Position numbers and translations under genes: made by a program
Shown: positions 1-8,539 of the stretch, in pieces
Position numbering within the stretch: the first letter of the stretch is position 1
How the letters are laid out: every line of letters starts with the position of its first letter
Notes under the pieces: model-generated
Told to the model about the DNA's origin: nothing
The model's database searches: none
Seen by the model: the letters and a program-made list of their open reading frames with translations, nothing else
Assembly: GCF_002259405.1 (NCBI RefSeq)
Contig: NZ_NPFW01000022.1
Location: forward strand, 620,001-684,000
Direction: 5' to 3'
Source: Rhodococcus sp. 14-2483-1-2
Lineage (GTDB): Bacteria > Actinomycetota > Actinomycetes > Mycobacteriales > Mycobacteriaceae
DNA length: 64,000 nucleotides

Positions 1-376
1 TGGCCCGCGTGTCGCGCTGGATGACACCGTTGACGATCTCACCCTCGTGGGTGGAGTACTCGCCGAACGATCGCTCGTGCTCGGCGTCGCGTAGGCGTTG
101 CAGGATGACCTGACGCGCCGTGGTCGCCGCGATGCGTCCGAAGCCTTCCGGGGTGTCGTCCCACTCGGAGATCACATTGCCGTCGGCGTCGATTTCCTTG
201 GCCATCACGCGAACGGAGCCGGTCTTGCGATCGACGTCGATCCACGCGTTGGACTGATGCCCCTCGGTGTGCCGGTAGGCCGTCAGCAATGCGGTCTGAA
301 TCGTCGAGATCACCATCTCGATCGGAATTCCCTTGTCCGCCTCGATGGCACGCAATGCGGCGATGTCGATATTCAC
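1..376 (-). CDS. nusA: Transcription termination/antitermination factor NusA, N-terminal part (cut by window edge)
   Basis: About 125 N-terminal residues are present; the frame runs open off the left edge, so the S1 and KH RNA-binding domains lie outside. The protein starts [18 protein letters not shown] and continues with a stretch containing [12 protein letters not shown], the typical RNA-polymerase-binding N-terminal domain of NusA. NusA binds RNA polymerase and modulates pausing, termination and rRNA antitermination. The GTG start (374-376) overlaps the rimP stop codon in a GTGA arrangement, so the two are translationally coupled, the usual rimP-nusA order. Confidence 0.93.
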   Translation of the reverse strand, partial: MNIDIAALRAIEADKGIPIEMVISTIQTALLTAYRHTEGHQSNAWIDVDRKTGSVRVMAKEIDADGNVISEWDDTPEGFGRIAATTARQVILQRLRDAEHERSFGEYSTHEGEIVNGVIQRDTRA

Positions 377-948
377 TTGTCCGACCCTTCTTCCGGTGCT
401 TCCACGTCCACGATCTCATCGGTGTTCGCGGGTGACGGCCTACTGCCGACCACGCCACCCGCCAGGTCCATCTCTTCGGCGCTGGGCCGCGAGAACTCCA
501 CCTGCACAACAGCTTTCACAACATCGGACAGTGCGACGGAGCGGGTCGACAGCACACCCTTCTCCTTGATCACCACGTTGACCGAATCGTCGTCGAGTAC
601 ACCGACGCGACCGTCGAACTTGGCGTCGGCGAGTTCGATGCGCACCTTGCGTCCGCGGGCCCGACGCCAATGCCGTGCCTCGGTCAGTGGGCGGTCGATT
701 CCGGGTGTGGTGACTTCCAACGTGTACGGAGCTTCCCCGAAATCCGTCACGGCATCGAAGGCGTCGGAGATCTCGCGGCTCAGTTCCGGGAGCGCGTCGA
801 GGTCGATTCCCTCTTCGCGATCGACCATGATCCGCACTGCACTGTGCTTGCCTGCGGCGACGACGTTCACGTCTTCGAGGTCGTAGCCCCGTTCTCGAAC
901 GAGGTCGGCGAGCAGTTCGACAACCCTTTCCTTGGACGGAACAGGCAT
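373..948 (-). CDS. rimP: Ribosome maturation factor RimP
   Basis: 191 residues, starting [20 protein letters not shown]. RimP assists assembly and maturation of the 30S subunit in the cytoplasm. The N-terminal half carries the conserved segment [21 protein letters not shown] followed by [10 protein letters not shown] and [12 protein letters not shown], the family signature; the C-terminal half (about residues 95-165) is the Sm-like domain. The acidic tail ends EEGSDK. The reading frame is open far upstream, but the start at 948 is the one where family similarity begins. It overlaps nusA by 4 bases and heads the rimP-nusA operon. Confidence 0.95.
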   Translation of the reverse strand: MPVPSKERVVELLADLVRERGYDLEDVNVVAAGKHSAVRIMVDREEGIDLDALPELSREISDAFDAVTDFGEAPYTLEVTTPGIDRPLTEARHWRRARGRKVRIELADAKFDGRVGVLDDDSVNVVIKEKGVLSTRSVALSDVVKAVVQVEFSRPSAEEMDLAGGVVGSRPSPANTDEIVDVEAPEEGSDK

Positions 949-1116
949 GTCGCGAACTCCTCGTGTGTAGTTGTGGGCGATCCGGCGTACGGCAGCCGGA
1001 CTGCGTTTGGTGAACCAACAGCCTACCGCCCCGCAGACAGTGCTCGTGACCACGATCGGCCGACGCGACACGCGGGCGCGGCTCGTGCGAGCGCTGCGGT
1101 CTGGCACGATATCGGA

Positions 1117-1620
1117 GTGCCAACGCCGACCGTCCCCTTCGCGCTCAATCGCCGCGGGTTGTTCCGACTCGCCGGTGTCGCAGCTCTGTCCGCGGCCACC
1201 GTGTCGACTGTTGCGGCCTGCGGCCAGGAGACGATCTCGGGTCCTGCCCTCGACACCCTCACAGCGCAGTTGCGCGCTGCCCGCGCCGATGCCGCAGATG
1301 CCACCGCGGCCGCGACGGTGATCACCGACTACGCAGCCGCACTGGGGATCGTCGCGGCGCAGCGCACCGAGCACGCCGAAGCGCTCGACACCGAGATCGC
1401 GCGCGCCACCGGCGCCTCGACCGAGACGTCGTCGGCGACGGCCACCACGACACCCGCTCCCACGACGCCGCCGCCCGATCTCGCCGCCGTACGGGAGATG
1501 TTGACTTCCTCCGCTCGCAGCGCAGCAGATGCCGCTCGTAACGAAAGCGGTTACCGGGCAGGCCTTCTCGGTTCCATCAGTGCCTCGTGCACGGTCTCGG
1601 CCCTGGTGGTTCTGGCATGA
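1117..1620 (+). CDS. Tat-type lipoprotein of unknown function
   Basis: 167 residues from a GTG start. The N-terminus reads [10 protein letters not shown] (residues 11-20), a twin-arginine motif, followed by a hydrophobic stretch and the lipobox VAAC (Cys35), so the product should be exported by Tat and lipid-anchored outside the membrane. The mature part is Ala-rich and helical, with a Thr/Pro/Ser linker near residues 105-125. I do not recognise a catalytic domain. Its stop overlaps the start of the DUF4439 gene by ATGA, so the two are co-translated and probably work together. It is divergent from rimP. Confidence 0.72.
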   Translation: MPTPTVPFALNRRGLFRLAGVAALSAATVSTVAACGQETISGPALDTLTAQLRAARADAADATAAATVITDYAAALGIVAAQRTEHAEALDTEIARATGASTETSSATATTTPAPTTPPPDLAAVREMLTSSARSAADAARNESGYRAGLLGSISASCTVSALVVLA

Positions 1621-2057
1621 GCGATCTCGGCCCGGAACAGCAAGGCCTCGTCGATGCACTCCACGCCGAGTACGCGGCGGTGTTCGCCTACGGCGTCGTC
1701 GCGGCGTTCTCGAACCCCACGCGCGCCGACGTGGTGGCGTCGAACACTGCCGCTCACCGCGCCCGCCGAGACGCGACCATCGATGCACTCCAGGCGGCGA
1801 GTGTCACAGTGCCGCTGCCCGATCCGGCATATGCGTCCCCGTTCCCGGTGACCGACGCGATCTCGGCTGCACAGTTGGCCGCACAGGCCGAGATCGACAC
1901 GAGTATCGCGTGGCGTTCGCTGATCGAACGCAGCCGGTCGGGAGCGACCCGCGACATGGGGGTGCAGGCGCTGACCGACGCCGCGGTTCGCCTCGCGACG
2001 TGGCAGCAGATTCTGGGCGTCAGTCCGTCGTCGACGGCATTTCCCGGCCAACCGTGA
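1617..2057 (+). CDS. DUF4439 ferritin-like domain protein
   Basis: 146 residues, [20 protein letters not shown] onwards. The pattern of a helical bundle with Glu/His-bearing helices ([31 protein letters not shown]) fits the ferritin-like DUF4439 family found in actinobacteria, whose function is unknown. No signal peptide is visible. Translation is coupled to the upstream Tat lipoprotein (ATGA overlap). The last 38 bases overlap the 3' end of the convergent MFS gene, so no separate terminator exists between them. Confidence 0.75.
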   Translation: MSDLGPEQQGLVDALHAEYAAVFAYGVVAAFSNPTRADVVASNTAAHRARRDATIDALQAASVTVPLPDPAYASPFPVTDAISAAQLAAQAEIDTSIAWRSLIERSRSGATRDMGVQALTDAAVRLATWQQILGVSPSSTAFPGQP

Positions 2058-3474
2058 GCGCTTGTTCCGGTCCGACGGAACGCCCCGGCATGAACAGCGC
2101 CGCCACCAGTCCGATCGCCACTGCGCCAGCGCCGACGAGCAGAGCGGGTGCCAAGGCGTCGGTGTAACCGGTGGGTGTCAGTGATCCACCGGCTCCGATG
2201 AACACCGCTGTCAGTACAGCGATGCCGAGCGCGATACCCACCTCTCGCACAGTGGAGTTCGCACTGCTCGCGGTGGCGTGATCGTCGTCCTTCATGTCCC
2301 GCAGCACTGCGGTGGCGGACGGAGCGAACGTCAGCCCCATGCCCACGCCCGCCATCAGCAGGGCCGGGACCATCGACGAATACTCGGTGTCGGGTCCCAG
2401 AATCAGCGCCATCCACACGAGCGAGACCGACTGCAGCGACAGGCCGCCGACCAACAAGCCGCGCAGTCCGACGCGCTCGGCGAGCAGACCTGCGATCGGT
2501 GCGACCACCATCGGTGCTGCAGTCCACGGCAGCGTGCGTAGGCCTGCCTGGAACGGCGTGTAGTTCATCACGATCTGCAGGTATTGCGCGCGGAGGAACA
2601 CCGCCCCGAACATGCCGAGCGAGAACGTGATTCCGATGATGTTGGCCAGGGTGAAGCTGCGCGAACGAAAGAGTGCGAGCGGCAGTACCGAGTGCCGGTT
2701 GCGCGAGGCGCGCAGGACGAACGCGACGAGCAGCACCGCCGAGCCGATGAAGCCGGCGAGCACCGTGGCCGACGCCCACCCGTCGTCGTTGCCGTGGACC
2801 ACCGCCCACACCAGGAGGAAGACACCGCCGCCTGCGAGGACAACGCCGGGCAGATCGAGCGGTTGGATGCGCCCTGCTGTTTCCTTCAGCGCGACGTACG
2901 CCAGCGGAACTGCAACGAGGGCCACCGGAACGTTGATCCAGAAGATCGCCTGCCAGGAAATCCCGTCGACGACGGCTCCGCCGACCACCGGTCCCAACGC
3001 GACGCCGAGTCCGGAGACTCCACCCCATATCCCGATCGCCATCGCGCGCTTACCCACCGGCACCACCGCGGCGAGCAACGCAAGGGACAACGGCATGATC
3101 GCGGCTGCACCGATTCCCTGCACGGCACGCGCCGCGATGAGCATCGCTGGACTCGCAGCGAGCGCGCTGGCCACGGAGGCGGCGGTGAAAACCGTGATCC
3201 CACCGAGGAACACCGTGCGTCTGCCCCATCTGTCGCCGAGCGTCGCCGCCGTCAGCATGAAGGTGGCGAAGCTGAGGGTGTACGCGTTGAGGAACCACTG
3301 CAGCTGTCCGACGGAGGCGTTCAGGTCCTGCTGGATGACCGGGAGTGCACTGGTCATCACCAGATTGTCGAGGGTTGCCATGAACATCGGCAGGGAAGCT
3401 GCGAGGATGCCGAGCCACACGGGAACGTTCCGAGTGGCGGGCTGCATTGCTGGTGGAGAGGCTGTGGCGGTCAT
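2020..3474 (-). CDS. MFS drug exporter, DHA2 (EmrB/QacA) type
   Basis: 484 residues. Many hydrophobic segments fill the protein; the first contains LGILAASLPMFMATLDNLVM, the DHA2 motif C/D1 region, followed by LGDRWGRRTVFLGG (motif A) and ARAVQGIGAAAIMPLSLALL. These mark a proton-driven multidrug exporter of the inner membrane. It is divergent from a TetR gene (start 3557), and the shared promoter contains a GTTATC-GACT-GATAAC palindrome, so it is very probably repressed by that TetR. The substrate cannot be read from sequence. Its 3' end overlaps the convergent DUF4439 gene. Confidence 0.9.
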   Translation of the reverse strand: MTATASPPAMQPATRNVPVWLGILAASLPMFMATLDNLVMTSALPVIQQDLNASVGQLQWFLNAYTLSFATFMLTAATLGDRWGRRTVFLGGITVFTAASVASALAASPAMLIAARAVQGIGAAAIMPLSLALLAAVVPVGKRAMAIGIWGGVSGLGVALGPVVGGAVVDGISWQAIFWINVPVALVAVPLAYVALKETAGRIQPLDLPGVVLAGGGVFLLVWAVVHGNDDGWASATVLAGFIGSAVLLVAFVLRASRNRHSVLPLALFRSRSFTLANIIGITFSLGMFGAVFLRAQYLQIVMNYTPFQAGLRTLPWTAAPMVVAPIAGLLAERVGLRGLLVGGLSLQSVSLVWMALILGPDTEYSSMVPALLMAGVGMGLTFAPSATAVLRDMKDDDHATASSANSTVREVGIALGIAVLTAVFIGAGGSLTPTGYTDALAPALLVGAGAVAIGLVAALFMPGRSVGPEQALTVGREMPSTTD

Positions 3475-3525
3475 TGCGGTCGTCCCGTCTCACGCTTGTA
3501 AGCATCGAATGATTACTTATCTGAG

Positions 3526-3555
3526 ACCGTAAGTTATCGACTGATAACCTGTCAA
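3526..3555 (-). promoter_or_regulatory. MFS promoter with palindromic TetR operator in the spacer
   Basis: On the minus strand a perfect -35 TTGACA (3550-3555) is followed 18 bases later by TACGGT (3526-3531), a TAnnnT -10. The spacer holds GTTATCAGTCGATAAC (3533-3548), a perfect 6+6 inverted repeat with a 4-base centre. On the plus strand the same palindrome ends 8 bases before the tetR ATG, so one repressor could block both the exporter promoter and its own. The -35/-10 and palindrome are seen directly; TetR binding is inferred from position. Confidence 0.68.
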
Positions 3556-3556
3556 C

Positions 3557-4165
3557 ATGTCCGACCCGTCAGCGCCCAAGCCCAAAGCCACCCGCATGGA
3601 TGCGGCCGACCGCCGAGAGCTCGTCCTCGACGCGGCGATGCGCGCGTTCGCGCGCGGGGGTTACGCCGGCACCAGTACCGACGCCGTCGCGAAGGAAGCG
3701 GGCGTCTCTCAGCCGTATGTGGTCCGTATGTTCGGCACCAAGGTCGAGTTGTTTCGACTGGTGTTCCAACGCTCGGTCGACGGCATCATGGCCGCGTTCG
3801 ATGCCGTGCTGGCGGCGGGCCCGCTCGACCCCGACGACGACGGCACCTGGGCAGATCTCGGTTCCGCCTACGCCGATCTGGTGGCCGATCGCGACCTGTT
3901 GATGGTGATGATGCACGGATTCGGCGCAGGCTCGGTACCCGAGATAGGCCGGGCAGCCCGGGAGGGAATGGGTGCCATCTACAGCCGGATACGTGAGGGC
4001 ACAGGTTGTTCCGAGGACCAGGCACGGCAGTTCATCGCGCACGGGATGTTGCTCAACGTCCTGATGTCGATGCAGGCGCTCGAGCATCCGAACGACAGCG
4101 CCGGACTGCACGAGATGACGGTGTGCGCGTTCGGAACCAATCTGATTCCGGCCGATCCCGGCTGA
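3557..4165 (+). CDS. TetR family transcriptional regulator
   Basis: 202 residues. The N-terminal helix-turn-helix spans about residues 15-60: RRELVLDAAMRAFARGGYAG, then STDAVAKEAGVSQPYVVRMF, the canonical TetR_N pattern. The rest is a helical ligand-binding and dimerisation domain (about residues 80-195) whose ligand is unknown. It is divergent from an MFS exporter with an 82-base intergenic region carrying a perfect palindrome, the classical local-repressor arrangement. The ATG follows the palindrome by only 8 bases with no clear ribosome binding site, so a leaderless or near-leaderless transcript is possible. Confidence 0.9.
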   Translation: MSDPSAPKPKATRMDAADRRELVLDAAMRAFARGGYAGTSTDAVAKEAGVSQPYVVRMFGTKVELFRLVFQRSVDGIMAAFDAVLAAGPLDPDDDGTWADLGSAYADLVADRDLLMVMMHGFGAGSVPEIGRAAREGMGAIYSRIREGTGCSEDQARQFIAHGMLLNVLMSMQALEHPNDSAGLHEMTVCAFGTNLIPADPG

Positions 4166-4174
4166 GCGTCGGCG

Positions 4175-5899
4175 CTAGGGACGCATCTCGTACCGGCCGT
4201 CGTAGGAGGCGACCTCGTTCCACACCGCATCGAATCGACCCGCATCGACCACCGGCTTGCGGATCGCGTCCAGGGCCCACTGCTGTTGCGCCGCAGACGA
4301 CGACGGCTTTCCGTACAGCGCAACGGCATAGCCGGAGAAGTCTCGTATCTGGAAGTCGAAGATCTGGTCCATCATCTCGGCCGAGATCTCGTCGGCTTGC
4401 TCGAGCACGAGATGGCCGTAGACGACGAGTGAGAACAGGTGCCCCACCACGAGAAGGAAATCGAGATCCTTCTGCTGCGCTTCGTCGGGCGCACAGTCCT
4501 GGAGAAACGACTTGAACGCCTGTGCCTGCTCGTAGAACCGTCCCACGTTGGAAATCCCGGAATGCTTGCTGTACAGCGGGTTCCAGTCGTGGAACCGGAC
4601 CGAGCTCGCACCACGGGCCGGCCCCTGCGCGAAGAAGAAGCTGTCGTCGACCGGCTCGGTTCGGGTACCGACGTCCGGGTGGTCGGTGGGCGAGAACATG
4701 TACGCAGGCATGAATTTGAGCATCAGCGCCACGTTGACGTGCACCGTGCCCTCCAGCTTGGGCAGTGTTCCGATCAGCTGGGCGGCTTCACGGAAGTAGG
4801 TGTTCTTCTCGTACCCTTTGGCCGCGATGACGTCGTGCAACAGACGGACGACCGTTTCGCCCTCGGAGGTCACCTTCGCCTTGGTCATCGGGTTGAACAG
4901 GAGGTAGCGCCGGTCTTCGGGTCCCGCGGCACGGAAATAGTCCAGCGCCCGCGCGCTGAACAGCTTCATGGCGATCAGCCGGGAGTATGCGTCGACGAAC
5001 GCACTGCGGACGTGCGGGAAGTCGGTGACGCGATTGCCGTACAGGATCCTGTTGTTCGCGTGTGTGATCGCCTCGTAGAACGCGTGCTCACAGATGCCGA
5101 TGGATCCGGTGCACAGGTTGAACTTCCCGACGTTGACCGTGTTGAGCGCGGCCGAGAATGCGTCGGCACCGGTGTGCAGGATGTCCTGTTGCCGGACGGG
5201 GTAGTTCTCGAGCGCGAACGTGCTGACGTACATCTGCCCGTGGACGACGCTCTCACGCAGCTGATACGCGGGGTGTGCACTGTCGGCCACGAAGAACACG
5301 TACGCATCGGGTCCGTCGACGTCGGTGCGTCGCCCGAACACCGAGACCATGTCGGCAACGTTGCCGTTCCCGATGTAGTACTTCTCCCCCGACGCGGTGA
5401 ACTCGAGCTCGGAGTCCTCGGGCGCGGGCGTCAGCAGCATGTCGGTGGAGTAGACGTCGGCTCCGTGTGCGCGCTCGGACAGTCCGAACGCCATCACACC
5501 GCCGCGATCCAGCTCGCGTGCTGCGCGGCGCTTGGCGTCGTCGTTGGCACTCATCCAGATGGGGCCGAGACCCAGCACGGTGACCTGCCAGGTGTACCAG
5601 TAGGCCAGACCGTAGAACCCGAGAACCTCGCTCAGCGCAGCATTACGAGCAGCGTCCCAGCGCGTGTTCGGCGATCCGTCCGCATAGGCAGCGGGCGTGG
5701 AGAAGGTTGCGAACAGCTTCTGCTCGGCGACGAACTCGATGAACTCCGCGGGCCAGACTGCATCGAGATCGTCCGCGAGCAGCCTGGTCTTGCCTCGATT
5801 CTCGAACCACTCGATCAAGGCGCGCAGCTGTCGGCGAGAGTCGTCGTCGAGCTCGGCCGGATCGAACGTTGTTGGATCGAACAGCGCATAGTGAGACAC
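4175..5899 (-). CDS. Acyl-CoA dehydrogenase / oxidase-like flavoprotein
   Basis: 574 residues from GTG 5899, preceded by AGAGG at 7 bases; an in-frame ATG at 5914 would add five residues. The middle region has acyl-CoA dehydrogenase features: GVMAFGLSERAHGADVYS (corresponding to the TEP-x-AGSD flavin loop, but divergent) and SGEKYYIGNGNVADM, then a long helical C-terminal half. The N-terminal region (HYALFDPTTFDPAELDDDSR) is an extended acyl-CoA oxidase-like helical domain. It probably oxidises an acyl-CoA thioester with FAD. The exact substrate and electron acceptor are not readable. It lies 75 bases downstream of proS. Confidence 0.75.
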   Translation of the reverse strand: MSHYALFDPTTFDPAELDDDSRRQLRALIEWFENRGKTRLLADDLDAVWPAEFIEFVAEQKLFATFSTPAAYADGSPNTRWDAARNAALSEVLGFYGLAYWYTWQVTVLGLGPIWMSANDDAKRRAARELDRGGVMAFGLSERAHGADVYSTDMLLTPAPEDSELEFTASGEKYYIGNGNVADMVSVFGRRTDVDGPDAYVFFVADSAHPAYQLRESVVHGQMYVSTFALENYPVRQQDILHTGADAFSAALNTVNVGKFNLCTGSIGICEHAFYEAITHANNRILYGNRVTDFPHVRSAFVDAYSRLIAMKLFSARALDYFRAAGPEDRRYLLFNPMTKAKVTSEGETVVRLLHDVIAAKGYEKNTYFREAAQLIGTLPKLEGTVHVNVALMLKFMPAYMFSPTDHPDVGTRTEPVDDSFFFAQGPARGASSVRFHDWNPLYSKHSGISNVGRFYEQAQAFKSFLQDCAPDEAQQKDLDFLLVVGHLFSLVVYGHLVLEQADEISAEMMDQIFDFQIRDFSGYAVALYGKPSSSAAQQQWALDAIRKPVVDAGRFDAVWNEVASYDGRYEMRP

Positions 5900-5974
5900 G
5901 TGGTGACCTCTCATAGTCGTTGACCCGAAGCTACCAGCGGGTAAACGACAGTGCAGAGAGATCGCGAGACTCCC

Positions 5975-7726
5975 CTACGGTGTGTGCCGCACAGCCTTCA
6001 CGATCTCCTCGACCGCCGAGTCGATGTCGAGTTCGCGACTCTCTCCGGTGAAACGATCGCGGATCTCGACCTTGCCGTCGGCCCAGCCGCGGCCGATGAC
6101 GACCACCAGCGGAACACCGATCAGTTCCGAGTCCTTGAACTTCACTCCTGGCGAGGCCTTGCGATCGTCGAACAGAACCTCGATGCCCTGTGTATCGAGT
6201 TGCGTCGCAATCGATTCCGCGCCCGCGCGAGCAGCGTCGTCCTTGTTCGCGATCACCAGGTGGACATCGGCAGGTGCAACCTCCGACGGCCACCGCAGAC
6301 CCTTGTCGTCGTGCATCTGCTCGGCGATCACAGCGACCAGACGCGAGACGCCGACACCGTAGGAACCCTGAGTCAGGCGAACCGGCTTGCCGGTCTCACC
6401 GAGGACGTCGACCGAGAACGCATCGGTGTACTTGTAACCGAGCTGGAAGATGTGCCCGATCTCGATTCCGCGCGCACTGACCAGCGGCCCGCGACCGTCG
6501 GGAGACATGTCGCCGTCACGCACCTCGGCTGCTTCGATGGTGCCGTCGGGAACGAAATCGCGACCGGCGACGAGGTTCACCACATGCTTGCCCTTGACAT
6601 CGGCGCCGGTGATCCACGACGTACCGTCGACCACCCGCGGATCGACGAGATAGCGAACCCCGTTGGCCTGCAATGCGCGAGGCCCGATGTATCCCTTGAC
6701 GAGGAAGGGATTGGCAGCGAAGTCCGCGTCGGTCAGCAGAGCGAACTCGGCAGGCTCGAGGGACGCCTCGAGGCGCTTCTCGTCGACCTCGCGGTCACCG
6801 GGCAGGCCGACGGCGAGCAGTTCCCACTCCCCTTCTGCGTTACGCACCTTGAGCAGAATGTTCTTCAGCGTGTCCGCGCCGGTGACGGTGCGTCCGAGAT
6901 CCGCAGAGTTGGCCCACTCCACCAGAGTCGCGATGGTGGGGGTGTCACCGGTCTCGTGATCGACGGCAGCGGGCTGTCCCTCGATGGGCAGCGGTGCAGG
7001 CGCCGGAGTGGTGACGGCCTCGACGTTGGCGGCGTATCCCGATTCGATGCAGCGCACGTAGGTGTCCTCACCGATGTCGCTCTCGGCCAGGAATTCCTCG
7101 GAGGCGCTGCCTCCCATGGCACCGGACGTCGCGGCGACGATGACGTAGCTGACACCGAGGCGGGCGAAGATGCGCTGGTACGCCTCGCGGTGGGCGGCGT
7201 AGGACTTCTTCAGTCCGTCCTCGTCCATGTCGAAGGAATACGAGTCCTTCATCACGAACTCGCGGCCGCGCAGAATGCCGGCCCGGGGACGCTCCTCGTC
7301 GCGGTACTTGGTCTGGATCTGGTACAGCGTGACCGGCAGGTCCTTGTACGAGTTGTATTCGGCCTTGACCGTCAGCGCGAACAGTTCCTCGTGGGTGGGA
7401 CCGAGCAGCATGTCGTTGCCCTTGCGATCCTGCAACCGGAACAGCGCGTCGCCGTATTCGGTCCACCGATTGGTGGTCTCGTACGGCTCGCGCGGCAGCA
7501 GCGCGGGCAGAGATATCTCCTGCGCACCGATGGCGTTCATCTCCTCGCGCACGACACGCTCGACCTGCCGCAGCACCCGCAGACCCAGCGGCAACCAGGA
7601 GTAGACGCCCGGAGCGATACGACGAACGTAGCCGGCGCGGACCAACAGCTTGTGGCTGTCGACCTCGGCGTCGGCCGGGTCGTCGCGAAGGGTACGAAGG
7701 AACAACTGCGAAAGACGGGTGATCAC
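5975..7726 (-). CDS. proS: Prolyl-tRNA synthetase
   Basis: 583 residues from GTG 7726, the full length of the bacterial-type enzyme. It charges tRNA-Pro with proline. Class II motifs are visible: the motif 2 region [25 protein letters not shown] (about residues 140-165), the editing/insertion domain (about 225-385, with [12 protein letters not shown]), the motif 3 region [20 protein letters not shown] (about 440), and the C-terminal anticodon-binding domain (about 475-575, with [20 protein letters not shown]). It is divergent from the YaaA-like gene, with about 70 bases between. Confidence 0.97.
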   Translation of the reverse strand: MITRLSQLFLRTLRDDPADAEVDSHKLLVRAGYVRRIAPGVYSWLPLGLRVLRQVERVVREEMNAIGAQEISLPALLPREPYETTNRWTEYGDALFRLQDRKGNDMLLGPTHEELFALTVKAEYNSYKDLPVTLYQIQTKYRDEERPRAGILRGREFVMKDSYSFDMDEDGLKKSYAAHREAYQRIFARLGVSYVIVAATSGAMGGSASEEFLAESDIGEDTYVRCIESGYAANVEAVTTPAPAPLPIEGQPAAVDHETGDTPTIATLVEWANSADLGRTVTGADTLKNILLKVRNAEGEWELLAVGLPGDREVDEKRLEASLEPAEFALLTDADFAANPFLVKGYIGPRALQANGVRYLVDPRVVDGTSWITGADVKGKHVVNLVAGRDFVPDGTIEAAEVRDGDMSPDGRGPLVSARGIEIGHIFQLGYKYTDAFSVDVLGETGKPVRLTQGSYGVGVSRLVAVIAEQMHDDKGLRWPSEVAPADVHLVIANKDDAARAGAESIATQLDTQGIEVLFDDRKASPGVKFKDSELIGVPLVVVIGRGWADGKVEIRDRFTGESRELDIDSAVEEIVKAVRHTP

Positions 7727-7795
7727 GGGTTGTCAGACTAGTCGCTCCCGCAGTGCCTGTGAGCAGGCGGCCGTACAGTGAGTAGCCTCGAGCCC

Positions 7796-8539
7796 GTGCT
7801 GATTCTGCTGCCTCCCTCCGAGACGAAGTCCGACGGCGGTTCCGGAGCACCTCTCGATCTGGACCGACTGTCGTTGCCCACGTTGACACCGCTCCGCCGA
7901 AAGCTCGCCGATGCGCTGGTGGAACTCTCCGGCGACGTCGACGCGTCGATCGCGGCGCTCGGCCTCGGCCCCACCCAGGTGGACGAGATCGAACGCAACG
8001 CTCGGTTGTGGACCTCACCCACCACACCTGCGCTGCAGCGCTACACCGGCGTGCTCTACGACGCCCTCGACGCGGCGTCGTTCACCCGGGCCGGTCGTGC
8101 CCGAGCGGACGCGAGGCTGTGGATCGGCTCGGCCCTGTTCGGGGCCGTGCGTGCCTCCGATCCGATTCCGTCCTACCGACTCTCCGGTGGATCGACCGTG
8201 CCGAACTTCGGGACGCTGCGATCACACTGGAAGCCCGAACTCTCCGACGCCATCGACGCCGAGGACGAGGGGATCGTCGTCGACCTCCGATCGGGCACCT
8301 ATCAGCAGCTCGGGCCCGTCCCCGGCGCGATCACCGCAACGGTGCTCACCGAGAAGCCCGACGGCAGCCGATCGGTGGTGAGCCACTTCAACAAGCATCA
8401 CAAGGGCCTGCTCGCGCGCGCGTTGACCCTGACCACCGCCGAGCCGAAGGACGTCAAAGCCGTTGCGCGCGTGGCGTCCAAGGCCGGACTGCGCGTCGAA
8501 GTGGCGTCGAGCACCGAATTGATCGTGCTCACCGAATGA
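7796..8539 (+). CDS. yaaA: YaaA-like peroxide stress protein (DUF328)
   Basis: 247 residues. The family hallmark N-terminus LILLPPSETK is present at residues 2-11, so I place the start at GTG 7796; an upstream in-frame GTG at 7778 would add six residues. Further family patterns are LTLTTAEPKDVKAVA near the C-terminus and FNKHHKGLLARAL. YaaA in Escherichia coli lowers intracellular iron under peroxide stress and binds DNA; that role is family knowledge, not visible here. The stop overlaps the next start by ATGA, so translation is coupled to the DUF2786 protein. Confidence 0.88.
   Translation: MLILLPPSETKSDGGSGAPLDLDRLSLPTLTPLRRKLADALVELSGDVDASIAALGLGPTQVDEIERNARLWTSPTTPALQRYTGVLYDALDAASFTRAGRARADARLWIGSALFGAVRASDPIPSYRLSGGSTVPNFGTLRSHWKPELSDAIDAEDEGIVVDLRSGTYQQLGPVPGAITATVLTEKPDGSRSVVSHFNKHHKGLLARALTLTTAEPKDVKAVARVASKAGLRVEVASSTELIVLTE

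Noticed and set aside
949-1788. Long upstream extension of the rimP frame
   Set aside because: It would run antisense through the Tat lipoprotein gene; RimP similarity begins at MPVPSKERV.
5951-7741. 596-residue plus-strand open frame opposite proS
   Set aside because: It lies fully antisense to a complete prolyl-tRNA synthetase and has low-complexity Arg/Gly/Asp composition; in high-GC DNA the antisense frame stays open because of third-position bias.
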